A stretch of 64,000 bases of DNA from Raineyella sp. W15-4 (GCF_033170155.1 NZ_CP137079.1:62001-126000), one strand, 5' to 3'; counted from the stretch's first letter, positions 1 to 9,031 are shown. Notes: a model not told the origin generated them from the sequence alone. Numbers and translations: made by a program.

Positions 1-1
1 A

Positions 2-952
2 CCGTTCGAGCTCATCGGGTCGGACGGCCGGGCCGGCGCCACCGGGGCGAGCGGACCGGCCGGGGCCGGGACGACCGGGCCCCAGGCCGCGGCGCGTACC
101 CGGCGACGGACCACCCCGAAGCCCGGCGAACGCGGGACGACCGGCAAGATGCTCGGCTACCTCGGCATCCTGGTCACCGTCGCGGTGATCATGGTCCCGC
201 TCTACTTCATCGTGATCACCTCGCTGAAGACCCGCCCGGACATCTACTCCGACCCGATCACCTGGTGGCCGAACCCGCTCGCCCCGGAGAACTACCTGTA
301 CGTGCAGCAGGAGGTGGCCTTCCTGTCCTACCTGCGCAACTCGATGATCATCACCGGGATCCTGGTGGTGGTGAAGGTCACCCTCGGGGTGCTCACCGCG
401 TACGCCCTGGCCTACCTGCGCTTCCCCGGGCGCAACGTGATCTTCATCCTGGTGATCGCCTCGCTGATGGTGCCCAACCAGATCACCGTCATCTCGAACT
501 ACGCGCTGGTCGCCAGCCTGGGCTGGCGGAACACCTTCCAGGGCATCATCCTGCCGCTGGCCGGGGTGGCGTTCGGCACCTTCCTGATGCGCAACCACTT
601 CCTCTCGCTGCCGCGGGAGATCCGTGAGGCGGCGCTGATGGACGGTGCCGGGTTCGGCCGGACACTGTTCCGGGTGATCCTGCCGATGTCGTGGCCGACC
701 GTGGTCGCCTTCACGCTGATCACGATCGTCAACGAGTGGAACGAGTACCTGTGGCCGTTCCTGATGTCGGACGGCGCCGAGGTGGCGCCGCTGCCGGTCG
801 GCCTGACGTTCCTGCAGAACAACGAGGGCTTGACGAACTGGGGGCCGGTGATGTCCGGCACGGTGCTCGCCTCGCTGCCGATCCTGATCGTCTTCCTCAT
901 CCTCCAGAAGCAGATGATCAAGGGCCTCACCGCCGGCGCGGTGAAGGGCTGA
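2..952 (+). CDS. ugpE: Carbohydrate ABC transporter permease, MalG/UgpE type (5' partial)
   Basis: Inner-membrane permease of a CUT1-family ABC importer, the second permease of the pair. The first ATG is at 149, but the frame is open to the left edge with no other start codon. The extra codons encode a basic, Arg/Thr-rich tail (ARTRRRTTPKPGERG) that fits a cytoplasmic N-terminus, so the gene most likely begins outside the window. From ATG 149 there are 267 residues with about six membrane segments and the EAA loop (REAALMDGAGFGRT, about residues 158-171) that docks on the ATPase. A binding-protein gene and an ATPase gene follow on the same strand, in ugpE-ugpB-ugpC order. Substrate not proven; sn-glycerol-3-phosphate or a sugar. 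Confidence 0.88.
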   Translation, partial: PFELIGSDGRAGATGASGPAGAGTTGPQAAARTRRRTTPKPGERGTTGKMLGYLGILVTVAVIMVPLYFIVITSLKTRPDIYSDPITWWPNPLAPENYLYVQQEVAFLSYLRNSMIITGILVVVKVTLGVLTAYALAYLRFPGRNVIFILVIASLMVPNQITVISNYALVASLGWRNTFQGIILPLAGVAFGTFLMRNHFLSLPREIREAALMDGAGFGRTLFRVILPMSWPTVVAFTLITIVNEWNEYLWPFLMSDGAEVAPLPVGLTFLQNNEGLTNWGPVMSGTVLASLPILIVFLILQKQMIKGLTAGAVKG

Positions 953-1041
953 GCCCGGTATCCGTACGCCCCTGATCCCCGCGACACCCCCGAGCTCCGT
1001 ACGCGCCCGCGTGCGGCCCCAACCGAAGGAATGGAACGAGC

Positions 1042-2328
1042 ATGTCCCTGTCCCGTCGTAATTTCCTCGCCATCTCCGGCGCCGTCGCGTCGGTGGGTGC
1101 CCTCGCCGCCTGCGGCACCGGGGCCTCCGCCGGTCAGAAGGGCGACGGCACGATCCAGTTCTGGTCCAACCACCCGGGCAAGTCGCAGGCCGTCGAGCAG
1201 CAGATCATCGACGCCTGGAACGCCGCCAACCCGAAGACCCCGGCCAAGCTCGTCGACGGCGGCGCCAACTACGAGGAGCTGGGGCAGAAGTTCAACGCCG
1301 CCCTCGCCGGCGGCCAGCTGCCCGACGTGATCGTCGCCTCCGACGTCACCTGGTTCAACTTCGCCCTCAACAAGGCCACCACTCCGCTGGACGACCTGTG
1401 GACCAAGGCCGGTGTGAAGGCCGACACCTACGTGGACACCCTCCGCGAGGACTACGCCTACAACGGCAAGCACTACGGCATGCCGTACGCCCGCTCCACC
1501 AACCTGGTCTACCTGAACACCGAGCTGATGCAGAAGGCCGGCCTGGGCAGCTCCGGTCCGACCACCTGGGCGCAGTTCGCCGAGTGGGCCCCGAAGCTCA
1601 AGGAGGCCAACGGCGGCAAGCCGGCGCTGGTGATCCCGGACGGCAAGAACTACCTTGACTGGTACTTCCAGGGCATGGTGTGGACCTTCGGTGGTTCCTA
1701 CTCGAAGGACTGGACCCCCACCTTCACCTCCGCCGAGACGATCGCCGCCGGCCAGTTCCTGCAGGACCAGGTCAAGGCGGGCAACATCGCCATCTCCAAC
1801 GACGCGGTGAACCAGTTCGCCACCGGTGGCGCCGCGGGCCTGCTGGAGTCGACCGGCTCGCTGACCGGCCTGACCAAGTCCGCCAAGTCGCCGTTCTTCA
1901 CCGCCTACCTGCCCGGCCCGAAGCCCGGCGCGGCGACCGGTGGTGCCGGCCTCGGGATCCCGGCGGGGATCAGCGACGAGCGCAAGCTGAACGCGGTGAA
2001 GTTCGTCGACTTCCTCACCAACACCGCCAACACGGTGAAGTTCACCCAGGCCACCGGCTACATGCCGGTCCGCAAGGACGCCCTCGACGACGCCGCGGAG
2101 AAGCAGTTCCTGGCTCAGAACCCGAACGCGATGACCGCCATCCGCCAGGTGAACGAGAACACCAAGTCGCAGGACGCCGCCCGCGTCTTCGTCCCCGGTG
2201 GCGGCACCCGGATCGGTGCCGCCCTCGACCGGATCACCACCGGCAAGGAGGACGTGAAGACGGTCTTCCAGCAGCTGCAGGACGACACCCAGAAGGTCGT
2301 CGACCGCGACATCAAGCCGCTGATCTGA
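1042..2328 (+). CDS. ugpB: Extracellular solute-binding lipoprotein, UgpB-like
   Basis: Substrate-capturing lipoprotein of the importer, 428 residues. The N-terminus has a twin-arginine-like start (SRRNFL), a hydrophobic stretch and a lipobox LAAC with the acylated Cys at residue 24. The mature part has the family-1 solute-binding fold (FWSNHPG, GGANYEELGQKFNAALAGG, LPDVIVASDVTWF). An AAGGA-like ribosome site precedes the ATG. It lies 89 nt after the permease and is followed at once by a strong hairpin, as is common where the binding protein is made in excess. The UgpB assignment rests on overall similarity and gene order; another CUT1 substrate is possible. Confidence 0.85.
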   Translation: MSLSRRNFLAISGAVASVGALAACGTGASAGQKGDGTIQFWSNHPGKSQAVEQQIIDAWNAANPKTPAKLVDGGANYEELGQKFNAALAGGQLPDVIVASDVTWFNFALNKATTPLDDLWTKAGVKADTYVDTLREDYAYNGKHYGMPYARSTNLVYLNTELMQKAGLGSSGPTTWAQFAEWAPKLKEANGGKPALVIPDGKNYLDWYFQGMVWTFGGSYSKDWTPTFTSAETIAAGQFLQDQVKAGNIAISNDAVNQFATGGAAGLLESTGSLTGLTKSAKSPFFTAYLPGPKPGAATGGAGLGIPAGISDERKLNAVKFVDFLTNTANTVKFTQATGYMPVRKDALDDAAEKQFLAQNPNAMTAIRQVNENTKSQDAARVFVPGGGTRIGAALDRITTGKEDVKTVFQQLQDDTQKVVDRDIKPLI

Positions 2329-2334
2329 CCCGCT

Positions 2335-2376
2335 CGGCCCCTTCGGCCGGCCCCGCTCGGCCGGCCGAAGGGGCCG
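2335..2376 (+). terminator. Strong intercistronic hairpin after ugpB
   Basis: A perfect 16-bp stem (2335-2350 with 2361-2376) around a 10-nt loop, starting 7 nt after the stop codon. There is no T-run, so it may be a partial terminator or an mRNA 3'-end stabiliser that keeps ugpB expression above ugpC. Confidence 0.75.
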
Positions 2377-2407
2377 ACCCGTACGCCACGCTCACCTCAC
2401 CTCACTG

Positions 2408-2458
2408 CCCCGTCCACGTCCACCTCCCCGTCCACGTCCACCTCCCCGTCCACGTCCC
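2408..2458 (+). repeat. 18-bp tandem repeat upstream of ugpC
   Basis: Unit CCCCGTCCACGTCCACCT occurs in full at 2408-2425 and 2426-2443 and partially from 2444. It directly precedes the AGGAGG ribosome site of the ATPase gene. The copies are identical, pointing to a recent duplication. Confidence 0.9.
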
Positions 2459-2469
2459 AGGAGGACCCT

Positions 2470-3642
2470 ATGGCCACCGTCGAGTTTGTCGCGGCTACCC
2501 GCATCTTCGACCCCGCGCAGCGACCGGCGGTGAACCGGCTCGACCTGTCCATCGAGGACGGGGAGTTCCTCGTCCTGGTCGGGCCCTCGGGCTGCGGCAA
2601 ATCCACCACGCTGCGGATGCTCGCGGGGCTGGAGCCGGTCGACGCCGGCAGCATCCTGATCGACGGCAAGGACGTGACGACGATGCGGCCGCGCGACCGC
2701 GACTGCGCCATGGTCTTCCAGAGCTACGCGCTCTACCCGAACATGACCGCCCGGCAGAACATGGCCTTCGCCCTGGAGAACGCGAAGATGCCGCGGGCCG
2801 AGATCACCGCCAAGGTCGACGCCGCCGCGAAGATGCTGCAGCTGGAGGACCTGCTGGACCGCAAGCCCGGCCGGATGTCGGGCGGTCAGCGCCAGCGCGT
2901 CGCGATGGGCCGGGCGATCGTCCGCGACCCGAAGGTCTTCTGCATGGACGAGCCGCTGTCCAACCTCGATGCCAAGCTGCGGGTGTCGACCCGCTCTGAG
3001 ATCGCCGCGCTGCAGCGCCGGCTCGGCGTGACCACGGTCTACGTCACCCACGACCAGACCGAGGCGATGACGATGGGTGACCGGGTCTGTGTCCTCGACA
3101 CCGGGGTGCTGCAGCAGGTGGAGCGGCCGACCACCCTCTACGAGGCGCCGTACAACACCTTCGTGGCCGGATTCATCGGATCCCCGGCGATCAGCCTGCT
3201 GGAGGGCGTCCCGGTCGTCGACGGCCGCGCCGTGCTCGGCGGACGGGACCGGATGGACCTCGGGATGGCGCCGGCGCTGGCCGCGAAGGTCACCGGTGCG
3301 GGGTCCGGGAACGGCAGTGGCGCGGGGTCCGGGAACGGCGGTGGCGCGGATCGGGTGATCGTCGGGATCCGCCCGGAGGCTTGGGAGATCGTCTCCGCCG
3401 AGGACCCGGCGTCGGTCCCGCTCGCCGTCGATCTGGTCGAGGAGCTCGGGGCGGAGTCCTTCGCCCACTGCACCCCGGTGCCCGAGGCGGCGGCCCCATT
3501 GGCGGTGCGCGGCGGCCGGATCACCGTCCGCGCCGACAAGTACCAGCGCCTGTCGGCCGGGGAACGCATCCACGTCCGGCCGCGGGCGGGGGAGTGCAAG
3601 TTCTTCCACCCGGACAGCGAGATCAACCTCGAGTACCTCTGA
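2470..3642 (+). CDS. ugpC: ABC transporter ATP-binding protein, UgpC/MalK type
   Basis: Cytoplasmic ATPase of the importer, 390 residues. Walker A is GPSGCGKST (residues 38-46), the Q-loop is canonical ([10 protein letters not shown], near 80), the signature is [11 protein letters not shown] (near 137), Walker B is [11 protein letters not shown] (near 157), and the switch His is in [12 protein letters not shown]-terminal TOBE/OB region follows. A Gly/Ser/Asn linker inside that region is encoded by a duplicated 24-nt unit (copies from 3298 and 3322), which looks like a recent neutral expansion. The AGGAGGACCCT ribosome site fixes the start. Such ATPases can serve several CUT1 permeases, so it may not be dedicated to its neighbours. 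Confidence 0.9.
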   Translation: MATVEFVAATRIFDPAQRPAVNRLDLSIEDGEFLVLVGPSGCGKSTTLRMLAGLEPVDAGSILIDGKDVTTMRPRDRDCAMVFQSYALYPNMTARQNMAFALENAKMPRAEITAKVDAAAKMLQLEDLLDRKPGRMSGGQRQRVAMGRAIVRDPKVFCMDEPLSNLDAKLRVSTRSEIAALQRRLGVTTVYVTHDQTEAMTMGDRVCVLDTGVLQQVERPTTLYEAPYNTFVAGFIGSPAISLLEGVPVVDGRAVLGGRDRMDLGMAPALAAKVTGAGSGNGSGAGSGNGGGADRVIVGIRPEAWEIVSAEDPASVPLAVDLVEELGAESFAHCTPVPEAAAPLAVRGGRITVRADKYQRLSAGERIHVRPRAGECKFFHPDSEINLEYL

Positions 3643-3660
3643 GCGGTGCTGAGGTCCCAG

Positions 3661-3698
3661 TCCTGGATCTCGGGGTGACTACGCCCGTCGATCCAGGA
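3661..3698 (+). terminator. Hairpin after the ugp genes
   Basis: Nine-bp perfect stem TCCTGGATC / GATCCAGGA (3661-3669 with 3690-3698), with additional pairing possible in the 20-nt loop. It lies between the ATPase stop and the next gene and probably ends the ugp transcript. Confidence 0.55.
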
Positions 3699-3757
3699 GT
3701 GGGGCTCCGCCGCTACAGTCGGTCGTGGCCGGGCGGACACGACGAGGAGGCAGCGGG

Positions 3758-4189
3758 ATGGAGATTGTGAATCTGGCGGCAGGCGATCCGCGCTGGGCTC
3801 AGGCGCTGCCGGTGCTGCAGCAGCTGCGGACGCATCTGGGCGCGGCCGACCTGGCGGCGGTGCTCGGCTCCGACGCGCAGCGGCCGTCGTTCTTCGCGGC
3901 CTTCGAGGAGGACGCCTGCCTGGGGGTGTGCGGCTGGCGGGTGATCGCCAACACCTCGGCCGGTCGCAAGCTCTACATCGACGATCTGGTCACCGACGGT
4001 TCGGCCCGGTCGCAGGGGATCGGGGCTGCCCTGCTCGCCCATGCCGAGGATCTCGCCCGGCGGCACCACTGCGCGGTGCTCGACCTGGACTCCGGGGTGC
4101 AGCGGCATGCGGCGCACCGGTTCTACCTGCGGGAGCGGCTGGACATCGTCTCCTTCCATTTCGCCGAGCGGCTGGAGGACGACGAGTAG
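3758..4189 (+). CDS. GNAT family N-acetyltransferase
   Basis: Small acetyl-CoA-dependent acyltransferase of 143 residues. The acetyl-CoA pyrophosphate loop is ARSQGIGAALL (about residues 82-92), after the beta-strand KLYIDDLVTD. The end HRFYLRERLDIVSFHF matches the usual C-terminal GNAT strands. ATG 3758 is chosen because GAGGAGG lies 7 nt upstream; an in-frame GTG at 3725 has no such site. A TACAGT hexamer at 3714-3719 is a possible -10. The gene stands alone, so the acceptor (amine, antibiotic or protein) cannot be told. Confidence 0.82.
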   Translation: MEIVNLAAGDPRWAQALPVLQQLRTHLGAADLAAVLGSDAQRPSFFAAFEEDACLGVCGWRVIANTSAGRKLYIDDLVTDGSARSQGIGAALLAHAEDLARRHHCAVLDLDSGVQRHAAHRFYLRERLDIVSFHFAERLEDDE

Positions 4190-4274
4190 TCGTCCGGATG
4201 GGCGCCGGGTGACCGGCTTCGTTCGCTGACGGGCCGGGGCGACGGCTCCGCGCCAGGGGGCTCGTCGTCGTACG

Positions 4275-4280
4275 TACGCT
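4275..4280 (+). promoter_or_regulatory. TACGCT -10 hexamer, leaderless start for the hydrolase gene
   Basis: TACGCT ends 6 nt before ATG 4287 and there is no Shine-Dalgarno sequence, so the transcript probably begins at the start codon. No good -35 is seen. Confidence 0.55.
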
Positions 4281-4286
4281 GGTGGC

Positions 4287-5471
4287 ATGGCCCGCGAGAT
4301 CCGTACGGTGCGGCGACCGGCGAGTGCGGACTCGCCGGAGTTCGACCTCGCCTACGTCCGGGTCCACCGGGGCGCCAGTGCGCCGGTGGTGATCATCCCC
4401 GGCGGCCCGGGGCTGGGGTCGGTCCGGGTGTACGGGAGCCTGCGGCGATCCGCGCCGGACCTGGACATCATCATGGTCGAACACCGCGGTGTCGGCTATT
4501 CCCGCCGTGACCTGACCGGGGCGGACCTGCCGTCCTCGGCGATGACGGTGACCGCGGCGGTCGACGACATCGCGGCGGTGCTGGACGCCGAACACGTCGA
4601 CCGGGCGGTGATCGTCGGCAGTTCGTACGGCAGCTACCTGGCGCAGGGCTTCGGGGTCCGCCATCCAGCCCGGGTGCAGGCGATGGTGCTGGACTCGACA
4701 CTGCTCTCCGCGGAGGACCACCACGAGGTGCGGGCGCATGCGCGTCGGCTGCTGTGGGAGGGGGAGCGGGGTGCCACCGCTGCCGCGGCCCGCCGGATCC
4801 GTCGGCTGGTGGAGCAGGAGGGCGCCGACCCGCTGCCGTTGGGCGCCGCCGCGGCGGTCCTCTACGAGGTCGGCGGGCCGGGTCGGCTGGAGCGTTACCT
4901 GGAGCAGCGTGGCCGGCAGTCGACCGGTCTGGTGGACCGTACGTTCCGGGCGGCCCAGGCGCCGGGGACCGCACGGTCGGTGCCGTACGTGATGGAGTTC
5001 GCGCTGGTCGGCACCCTGGCCACCCGGGAACTGCAATACGCGCCGGCGCCGGACGGGCGGATCTTCGACCCGGCATACCTGGCGACCGGGCTGGTCGGGC
5101 GGTTCCCGGCGTTCGAACGGGAGCCGTTCGACCTGCCGGCATCGCTGCCGCTGTTCGACTGGCCGGTGGTGGTGCTGGCCGGGGAACGGGATCTGACCAC
5201 ACCCGCCGGCATCGCGAAACGCACCGCCGCCCTGGCCCGCCGGGTCCGCTACGTCCGGGTGCCGGGCATCGGCCACAGTGTGCTGGACTCCCACCCCGAG
5301 GCATTGCTGGCGGCGATCCGCGCTGTACTCACCGGTGCGCCGGTCTCGCTGCTCGGGCTGCGTCGCCGTGGGGTCACCCGCCACCTGGCGCCGGCGATCG
5401 GCGGGTTGCTCGCCGTCGACCGGCTGTCGGCGGCGCTGTTGCGGGTGGGGCAGCCGGGGGTGGGTGGATAG
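4287..5471 (+). CDS. Alpha/beta-fold hydrolase (proline iminopeptidase-like)
   Basis: Serine hydrolase of 394 residues. The oxyanion region is IIPGGPGLGS, the nucleophile elbow is GSSYG with Ser about residue 113, the acid is probably in LAGERDLTTP, and the base is His in VPGIGHSVLDSHPEA. The HRGVGYSRR motif after the second strand is typical of the proline iminopeptidase / tripeptidyl peptidase branch. No signal peptide is visible, so it should be cytoplasmic. The length is above the usual ~300 residues because of a lid insertion and an extra C-terminal segment of about 60 residues. Substrate unknown. Confidence 0.8.
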   Translation: MAREIRTVRRPASADSPEFDLAYVRVHRGASAPVVIIPGGPGLGSVRVYGSLRRSAPDLDIIMVEHRGVGYSRRDLTGADLPSSAMTVTAAVDDIAAVLDAEHVDRAVIVGSSYGSYLAQGFGVRHPARVQAMVLDSTLLSAEDHHEVRAHARRLLWEGERGATAAAARRIRRLVEQEGADPLPLGAAAAVLYEVGGPGRLERYLEQRGRQSTGLVDRTFRAAQAPGTARSVPYVMEFALVGTLATRELQYAPAPDGRIFDPAYLATGLVGRFPAFEREPFDLPASLPLFDWPVVVLAGERDLTTPAGIAKRTAALARRVRYVRVPGIGHSVLDSHPEALLAAIRAVLTGAPVSLLGLRRRGVTRHLAPAIGGLLAVDRLSAALLRVGQPGVGG

Positions 5472-5560
5472 GTCGGAGCGGTGGTCCCCGCCCGGTGAGT
5501 GATCCGCCACGTTGCCGGGACAGGCCGGGGACGCCCGGCGTGCGCAGCCAGCCGGGGCGG

Positions 5561-6343
5561 TCAGGCTTGGGCGGCCGATCCCTCGGCCTCCGGGGATGCT
5601 TCGCCCGTGGGCTGCTCCGCTGCCGCTGCGGCGGCCAGGGCGGCCTGGTAGCTCGGTTCGGCCCGCTTGATCCGGCGGATGACGTACGCCGTCAGGGGCA
5701 TCACCGCGTACTGCACGGCCACCTTGTAGACGAAGCCGAAGAAGGTGTAGTTGGCCCACTGGCCGATCGTGGTGATGCCGATCGCGGTCGCGGCGACCGA
5801 GCAGAAGACGATGGTGTCGACGAGTTCCCCGGCGCCGGTCGACCCGGCCAGCCGCCCGATCAGGCCTCGCTCCAGGCGGCGTCTCTTCCGCGCCCACATG
5901 ATGAACGAGTTCATCGACTGGCCGCAGACGAAGCCGAGCATGCTCGCCAGCACGATCTGCCACACCGGGCCCAGGGCGGTCTCCAGGGCGGCCTGCTTCG
6001 CCAGGCCGTAGTCGTCGGTGAAGCCGGGCAGGGCGATGATGATCGCGTACGTCAGCACCGCGCCGATGCTGGTCAGGAACCCGGCGGTGATCGCCCGGCG
6101 GGCGGCGCGGACGCCGTAGATCTCGGTGATCGTGTCGCCGAGGATGTACGCCAGCGGGAAGAGGAAGAACCCGCCGTCGGTGATCACCGGGCCGAAGACG
6201 ACGCCCTTCGACCCGCCGATATTGGACAGGACGACGACCACGCACATGATAGCGAGCATCGTGGCGTAGCGGGGGGAGCCGGGGTCCGCGTACGCCGCGC
6301 GGGGAGCCGGCGGCTTCGAGGGGTGCTGGTCCGGTGTTGTCAC
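5561..6343 (-). CDS. yhhQ: Queuosine precursor transporter, VUT/DUF165 (YhhQ) family
   Basis: Integral membrane protein of 260 residues with about six hydrophobic segments. Family-typical motifs are visible: SNIGGSKGVVFG, FPLAYILGDTITEIYG, and SMNSFIMWARKRR followed by a GELVDTIVF segment. YhhQ proteins import queuine-pathway precursors for tRNA modification. GTG 6343 is chosen because a TAGACT -10 lies 8 nt upstream and the predicted N-terminus (TTPDQHPSKPPAP) is a short soluble tail. Longer in-frame starts would run through a repeat and low-complexity Pro/Arg residues. The C-terminus is Ala/Glu-rich. No preQ1 riboswitch is recognisable. Confidence 0.85.
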   Translation of the reverse strand: MTTPDQHPSKPPAPRAAYADPGSPRYATMLAIMCVVVVLSNIGGSKGVVFGPVITDGGFFLFPLAYILGDTITEIYGVRAARRAITAGFLTSIGAVLTYAIIIALPGFTDDYGLAKQAALETALGPVWQIVLASMLGFVCGQSMNSFIMWARKRRRLERGLIGRLAGSTGAGELVDTIVFCSVAATAIGITTIGQWANYTFFGFVYKVAVQYAVMPLTAYVIRRIKRAEPSYQAALAAAAAAEQPTGEASPEAEGSAAQA

Positions 6344-6351
6344 GGGTCGGC

Positions 6352-6357
6352 AGTCTA
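6352..6357 (-). promoter_or_regulatory. TAGACT -10 hexamer of the leaderless yhhQ transcript
   Basis: On the minus strand TAGACT is followed by 8 nt and then GTG 6343. There is no ribosome site between them. The -35 region is weak. Confidence 0.5.
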
Positions 6358-6388
6358 GTCGGGCGTCGTCGTCCTTCCCCCGGATGGT

Positions 6389-6424
6389 GTCACCCCCCGG
6401 GTGAAAGTTCTGTTCGAGAACACA
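6389..6424 (-). repeat. Solo copy of a dispersed palindrome-containing repeat
   Basis: Read on the minus strand it matches the arms of the inverted-repeat element at 22905-23090: a TGTT.TCGAAC-like block, then TTCACC followed by a C/G-rich centre and GGTGAC. It contains the palindrome TCACCC-CCC-GGGTGA. It lies 45 nt upstream of the yhhQ start. Confidence 0.6.
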
Positions 6425-6579
6425 TCTTCCGCGCTGTGGTGGCAAGGCCGACGGGGGTGAACAGGCCGCCGGGCCGATGTGATCAACGCGCGGCATGCCA
6501 TCCCGATGCGGACCCCGCCCGCCTCGCCTACTAGCATCCGTGAACAGTGCCCCCGATGAGCGGTGAGGAAGGCAGGACT

Positions 6580-7941
6580 GTGGTGGAGACCGGTGGAGGC
6601 CGTACGGCCGACGGTGCGGAGGACGCGCAGGGCGCGGGCGCGCACCATCCCAACACACAGGAACACGGCCTCCCGGCCGCAGACGTCGGCCCCAGCGGCC
6701 TCGACGTCGCCGGCGGCCCCAACCCCGGCCTCGACGTCACCGGCTATGACGCCATCGTCGTCGGCGCCGGGTTCGCCGGCACGACGATCGCCCGGGAGCT
6801 CGCCGAGCGCGGCGGCCGGCGGGTCCTGGTGCTCGAGCAGCGCCCGCACATCGGCGGCAACGCGTACGACCATGTCGACGACGCGGGCGTCCTGGTGCAC
6901 AAGTACGGGCCGCACATCTTCCACACCCGCGACGAGCGGGTCTTCGACTACCTATCCCGCTTCACCGCGTGGAACGGCTACTCCCACGAGGTCCTCGCGA
7001 ACGTCCACGACACGTTCCTGCCGGTGCCGTTCAACAAGGTCTCGATGCGGCTGGCGTTCGGCGCGGAGCGCGGCGAGGAACTGATCGCCAAGATGGTCGC
7101 CCGCTTCGGCGACGGCGCCAAGGTCTCCATCAACGCCCTGCGCGAGGAGGACGACCCCGACCTCGCCGAGGTCGCCGAGTACGTCTACCAGAACGTGTTC
7201 CTCTACTACACGCTCAAGCAGTGGGGCACCACACCGGACAAGATCGACGCGTCGGTCACCGCCCGGGTGCCGGTGTTCCTCTCCGAGGACTGCCGCTACT
7301 TCCAGGATCCGCACCAGGGCCTGCCGACCGACGGCTACACCACGTTGATCGGACGGATGCTCGACCACCCCGGGATCACCGTCCGCACCGACGTCGACGC
7401 CCGTACGGTCCTCGACCTCGGCACCCCCGGCGTGGTCCGGATCGACGGGCAGACCTTCGACGGCACGGTGGTCTACACCGGCCCGCTGGACGAGCTGTTC
7501 GGCAACCGCTTCGGCAGCCTGCCGTACCGCTCGCTGGACTTCGTCTTCGAGACCTACCGGCAGGACCGGTTCCAGCAGCGCGGCACGATCAACTACACGG
7601 TCTCGGAGGACTACACCCGGATCACCGAGTTCAAGTACCTCACCCGCCAGGAGCTGCCGGGGGTGACGACGATCGTCCGCGAGTACTCCAAGCCGTACCA
7701 GCCCGATGCCGGGATGGACCCGTACTACCCGGTCCTGGACGCCGAGCACCTTGCGCTGCACGGCAAGTACGTCGCCCTCACCCAGGAGTTCCCGGACTTC
7801 CACCCAATCGGCCGGCTGGCCGAATACCGGTACTACAACATGGACGCGACCGTGGCGAACGCCCTGGAGCTGTCCGACCGGCTGCTCACCGACGAGCGGA
7901 CCGGCACCCAGGCACCCTCACCCCGGTCCAAGGAGAACTGA
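6580..7941 (+). CDS. glf: UDP-galactopyranose mutase
   Basis: Flavoenzyme converting UDP-galactopyranose to UDP-galactofuranose for cell-wall or surface glycans. The FAD-binding GAGFAGTTIARELAERG lies near residues 62-78, followed by EQRPHIGGNAYDH, the KYGPHIFHT motif, PVPFNKVS, YTGPLDELF, and the conserved C-terminal part IGRLAEYRYYNMDATV. About 55 residues of low-complexity sequence precede the domain, unusual for a family normally near 370-400 residues. GTG 6580 has GAGGAAGG 7 nt upstream. GTG 6547 is an alternative leaderless start behind TAGCAT (6532-6537). The next gene begins 1 nt after the stop, so the two act together. Confidence 0.95.
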   Translation: MVETGGGRTADGAEDAQGAGAHHPNTQEHGLPAADVGPSGLDVAGGPNPGLDVTGYDAIVVGAGFAGTTIARELAERGGRRVLVLEQRPHIGGNAYDHVDDAGVLVHKYGPHIFHTRDERVFDYLSRFTAWNGYSHEVLANVHDTFLPVPFNKVSMRLAFGAERGEELIAKMVARFGDGAKVSINALREEDDPDLAEVAEYVYQNVFLYYTLKQWGTTPDKIDASVTARVPVFLSEDCRYFQDPHQGLPTDGYTTLIGRMLDHPGITVRTDVDARTVLDLGTPGVVRIDGQTFDGTVVYTGPLDELFGNRFGSLPYRSLDFVFETYRQDRFQQRGTINYTVSEDYTRITEFKYLTRQELPGVTTIVREYSKPYQPDAGMDPYYPVLDAEHLALHGKYVALTQEFPDFHPIGRLAEYRYYNMDATVANALELSDRLLTDERTGTQAPSPRSKEN

Positions 7942-8988
7942 ATGCCCGCCCTGCAGCGCCTGCACCGTCCCACGCTCACCATCGCGATCCCCTGTTACAA
8001 CTCGGCGGATTACATGGACCACTGCATCGAGTCGCTGCTGACCGGCGCCAAGGACGTGGAGATCATCATCGTCGACGACGGCTCGACGAAGGACTGCACG
8101 CCGGAGAAGGCCGACGAGTGGGCCCGCCGCCACCCCGACACGATCAAGGTCATCCACCAGCCCAACAAGGGTCACGGCGGTGCGGTGAACGCCGGCCTGG
8201 ACGCGGCGACCGGGCACTACTTCCGCGTCGTCGACTCCGACGACTGGCTCGACAAGGACGCCCTGGGACTGCTGCTGACCAAGCTGCGCGGATTCGTCGC
8301 CTCGGCCAACCCGGCCGACCTGGTGGTCACCAACTACGTCTACGAGCACGTCGCCACCGGCAACCGGCGGGCGATCCGCTACCGCGGGCCGCTGCCGACC
8401 AACAAGCAGATCACCTGGGACCACACCCGGCTCTTCGGGGTGGGCCAGAACATCCTGATGCACGCCGCGACGTACCGTACGCAGGTGCTGCGCGACGCCG
8501 GCCTGAAGCTGCCCGAGCACACCTTCTACGTCGACAACATCTTCGTCTACGTGCCGCTGCCGCTGGTGAAGACGCTGTACTACCTGCCGGTCGACCTCTA
8601 CCACTACTTCATCGGCCGCGACGACCAGTCGGTCAACGAGCCGATCATGGTCAGCCGGCTGGACCAGCAGATGCGGATCACCGCCATCATGGTCGAGGCG
8701 CACAAGCTGCCCGAGGGCATCCCCGACCGCAAGCTGGCCCGCTACATGGAGAACTACCTCGCGCTGATCGTCGCGGCGTCCTCGATCTTCTCGGTGATCA
8801 AGGGCGGTGAGGAGGGGCTGGCGATGCGCCGGGCGATGTGGGAGCACATCGATTCGGTCGACCCGGACCTGCGCGCCCGGCTGGGCCGCCACGCCGTGGT
8901 GCTCGGCACCAACCTCGCCGGACCGTACGGGCGGCGGCTGTCGCTGTTCGGCTACCGGCTGGCGCAGAACCTGTTCCACTTCAACTGA
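7942..8988 (+). CDS. Glycosyltransferase family 2
   Basis: GT-A fold transferase of 348 residues. The N-terminal TIAIPCYNSADYMD is followed by the nucleotide-binding IIIVDDGST (about residues 43-51), a GHGGAVNAGLDAATG loop and the metal-binding VVDSDDWLD (about 95-103). No transmembrane segment is obvious, so it should act at the cytoplasmic face. Its ATG directly abuts the stop of glf, suggesting that it uses UDP-galactofuranose or works on the same polysaccharide. It lacks the specific context of the mycobacterial GlfT arabinogalactan enzymes, so donor and acceptor are inferred only. Confidence 0.88.
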   Translation: MPALQRLHRPTLTIAIPCYNSADYMDHCIESLLTGAKDVEIIIVDDGSTKDCTPEKADEWARRHPDTIKVIHQPNKGHGGAVNAGLDAATGHYFRVVDSDDWLDKDALGLLLTKLRGFVASANPADLVVTNYVYEHVATGNRRAIRYRGPLPTNKQITWDHTRLFGVGQNILMHAATYRTQVLRDAGLKLPEHTFYVDNIFVYVPLPLVKTLYYLPVDLYHYFIGRDDQSVNEPIMVSRLDQQMRITAIMVEAHKLPEGIPDRKLARYMENYLALIVAASSIFSVIKGGEEGLAMRRAMWEHIDSVDPDLRARLGRHAVVLGTNLAGPYGRRLSLFGYRLAQNLFHFN

Positions 8989-8999
8989 AAAGCCGGCGA

Positions 9000-9031
9000 C
9001 AGCGGCCCGTTCACTGCAGGACGGGCCGCTG
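9000..9031. terminator. Bidirectional hairpin between convergent genes
   Basis: Eleven-bp perfect stem (9000-9010 with 9021-9031) and a 10-nt loop, between the GT2 stop and the stop of the opposing transporter gene. One arm lies inside the transporter's last codons. Confidence 0.65.

Noticed and set aside
3990-6245. Long minus-strand frame (751 codons) across the GNAT, hydrolase and yhhQ genes
   Set aside because: Arg/Pro/Gly-rich without motifs and overlapping three well-supported genes; caused by third-position GC.
6344-6545. preQ1 riboswitch upstream of yhhQ
   Set aside because: A -10 hexamer lies only 8 nt from the start codon, leaving no leader, and no preQ1-I/II/III core is seen.
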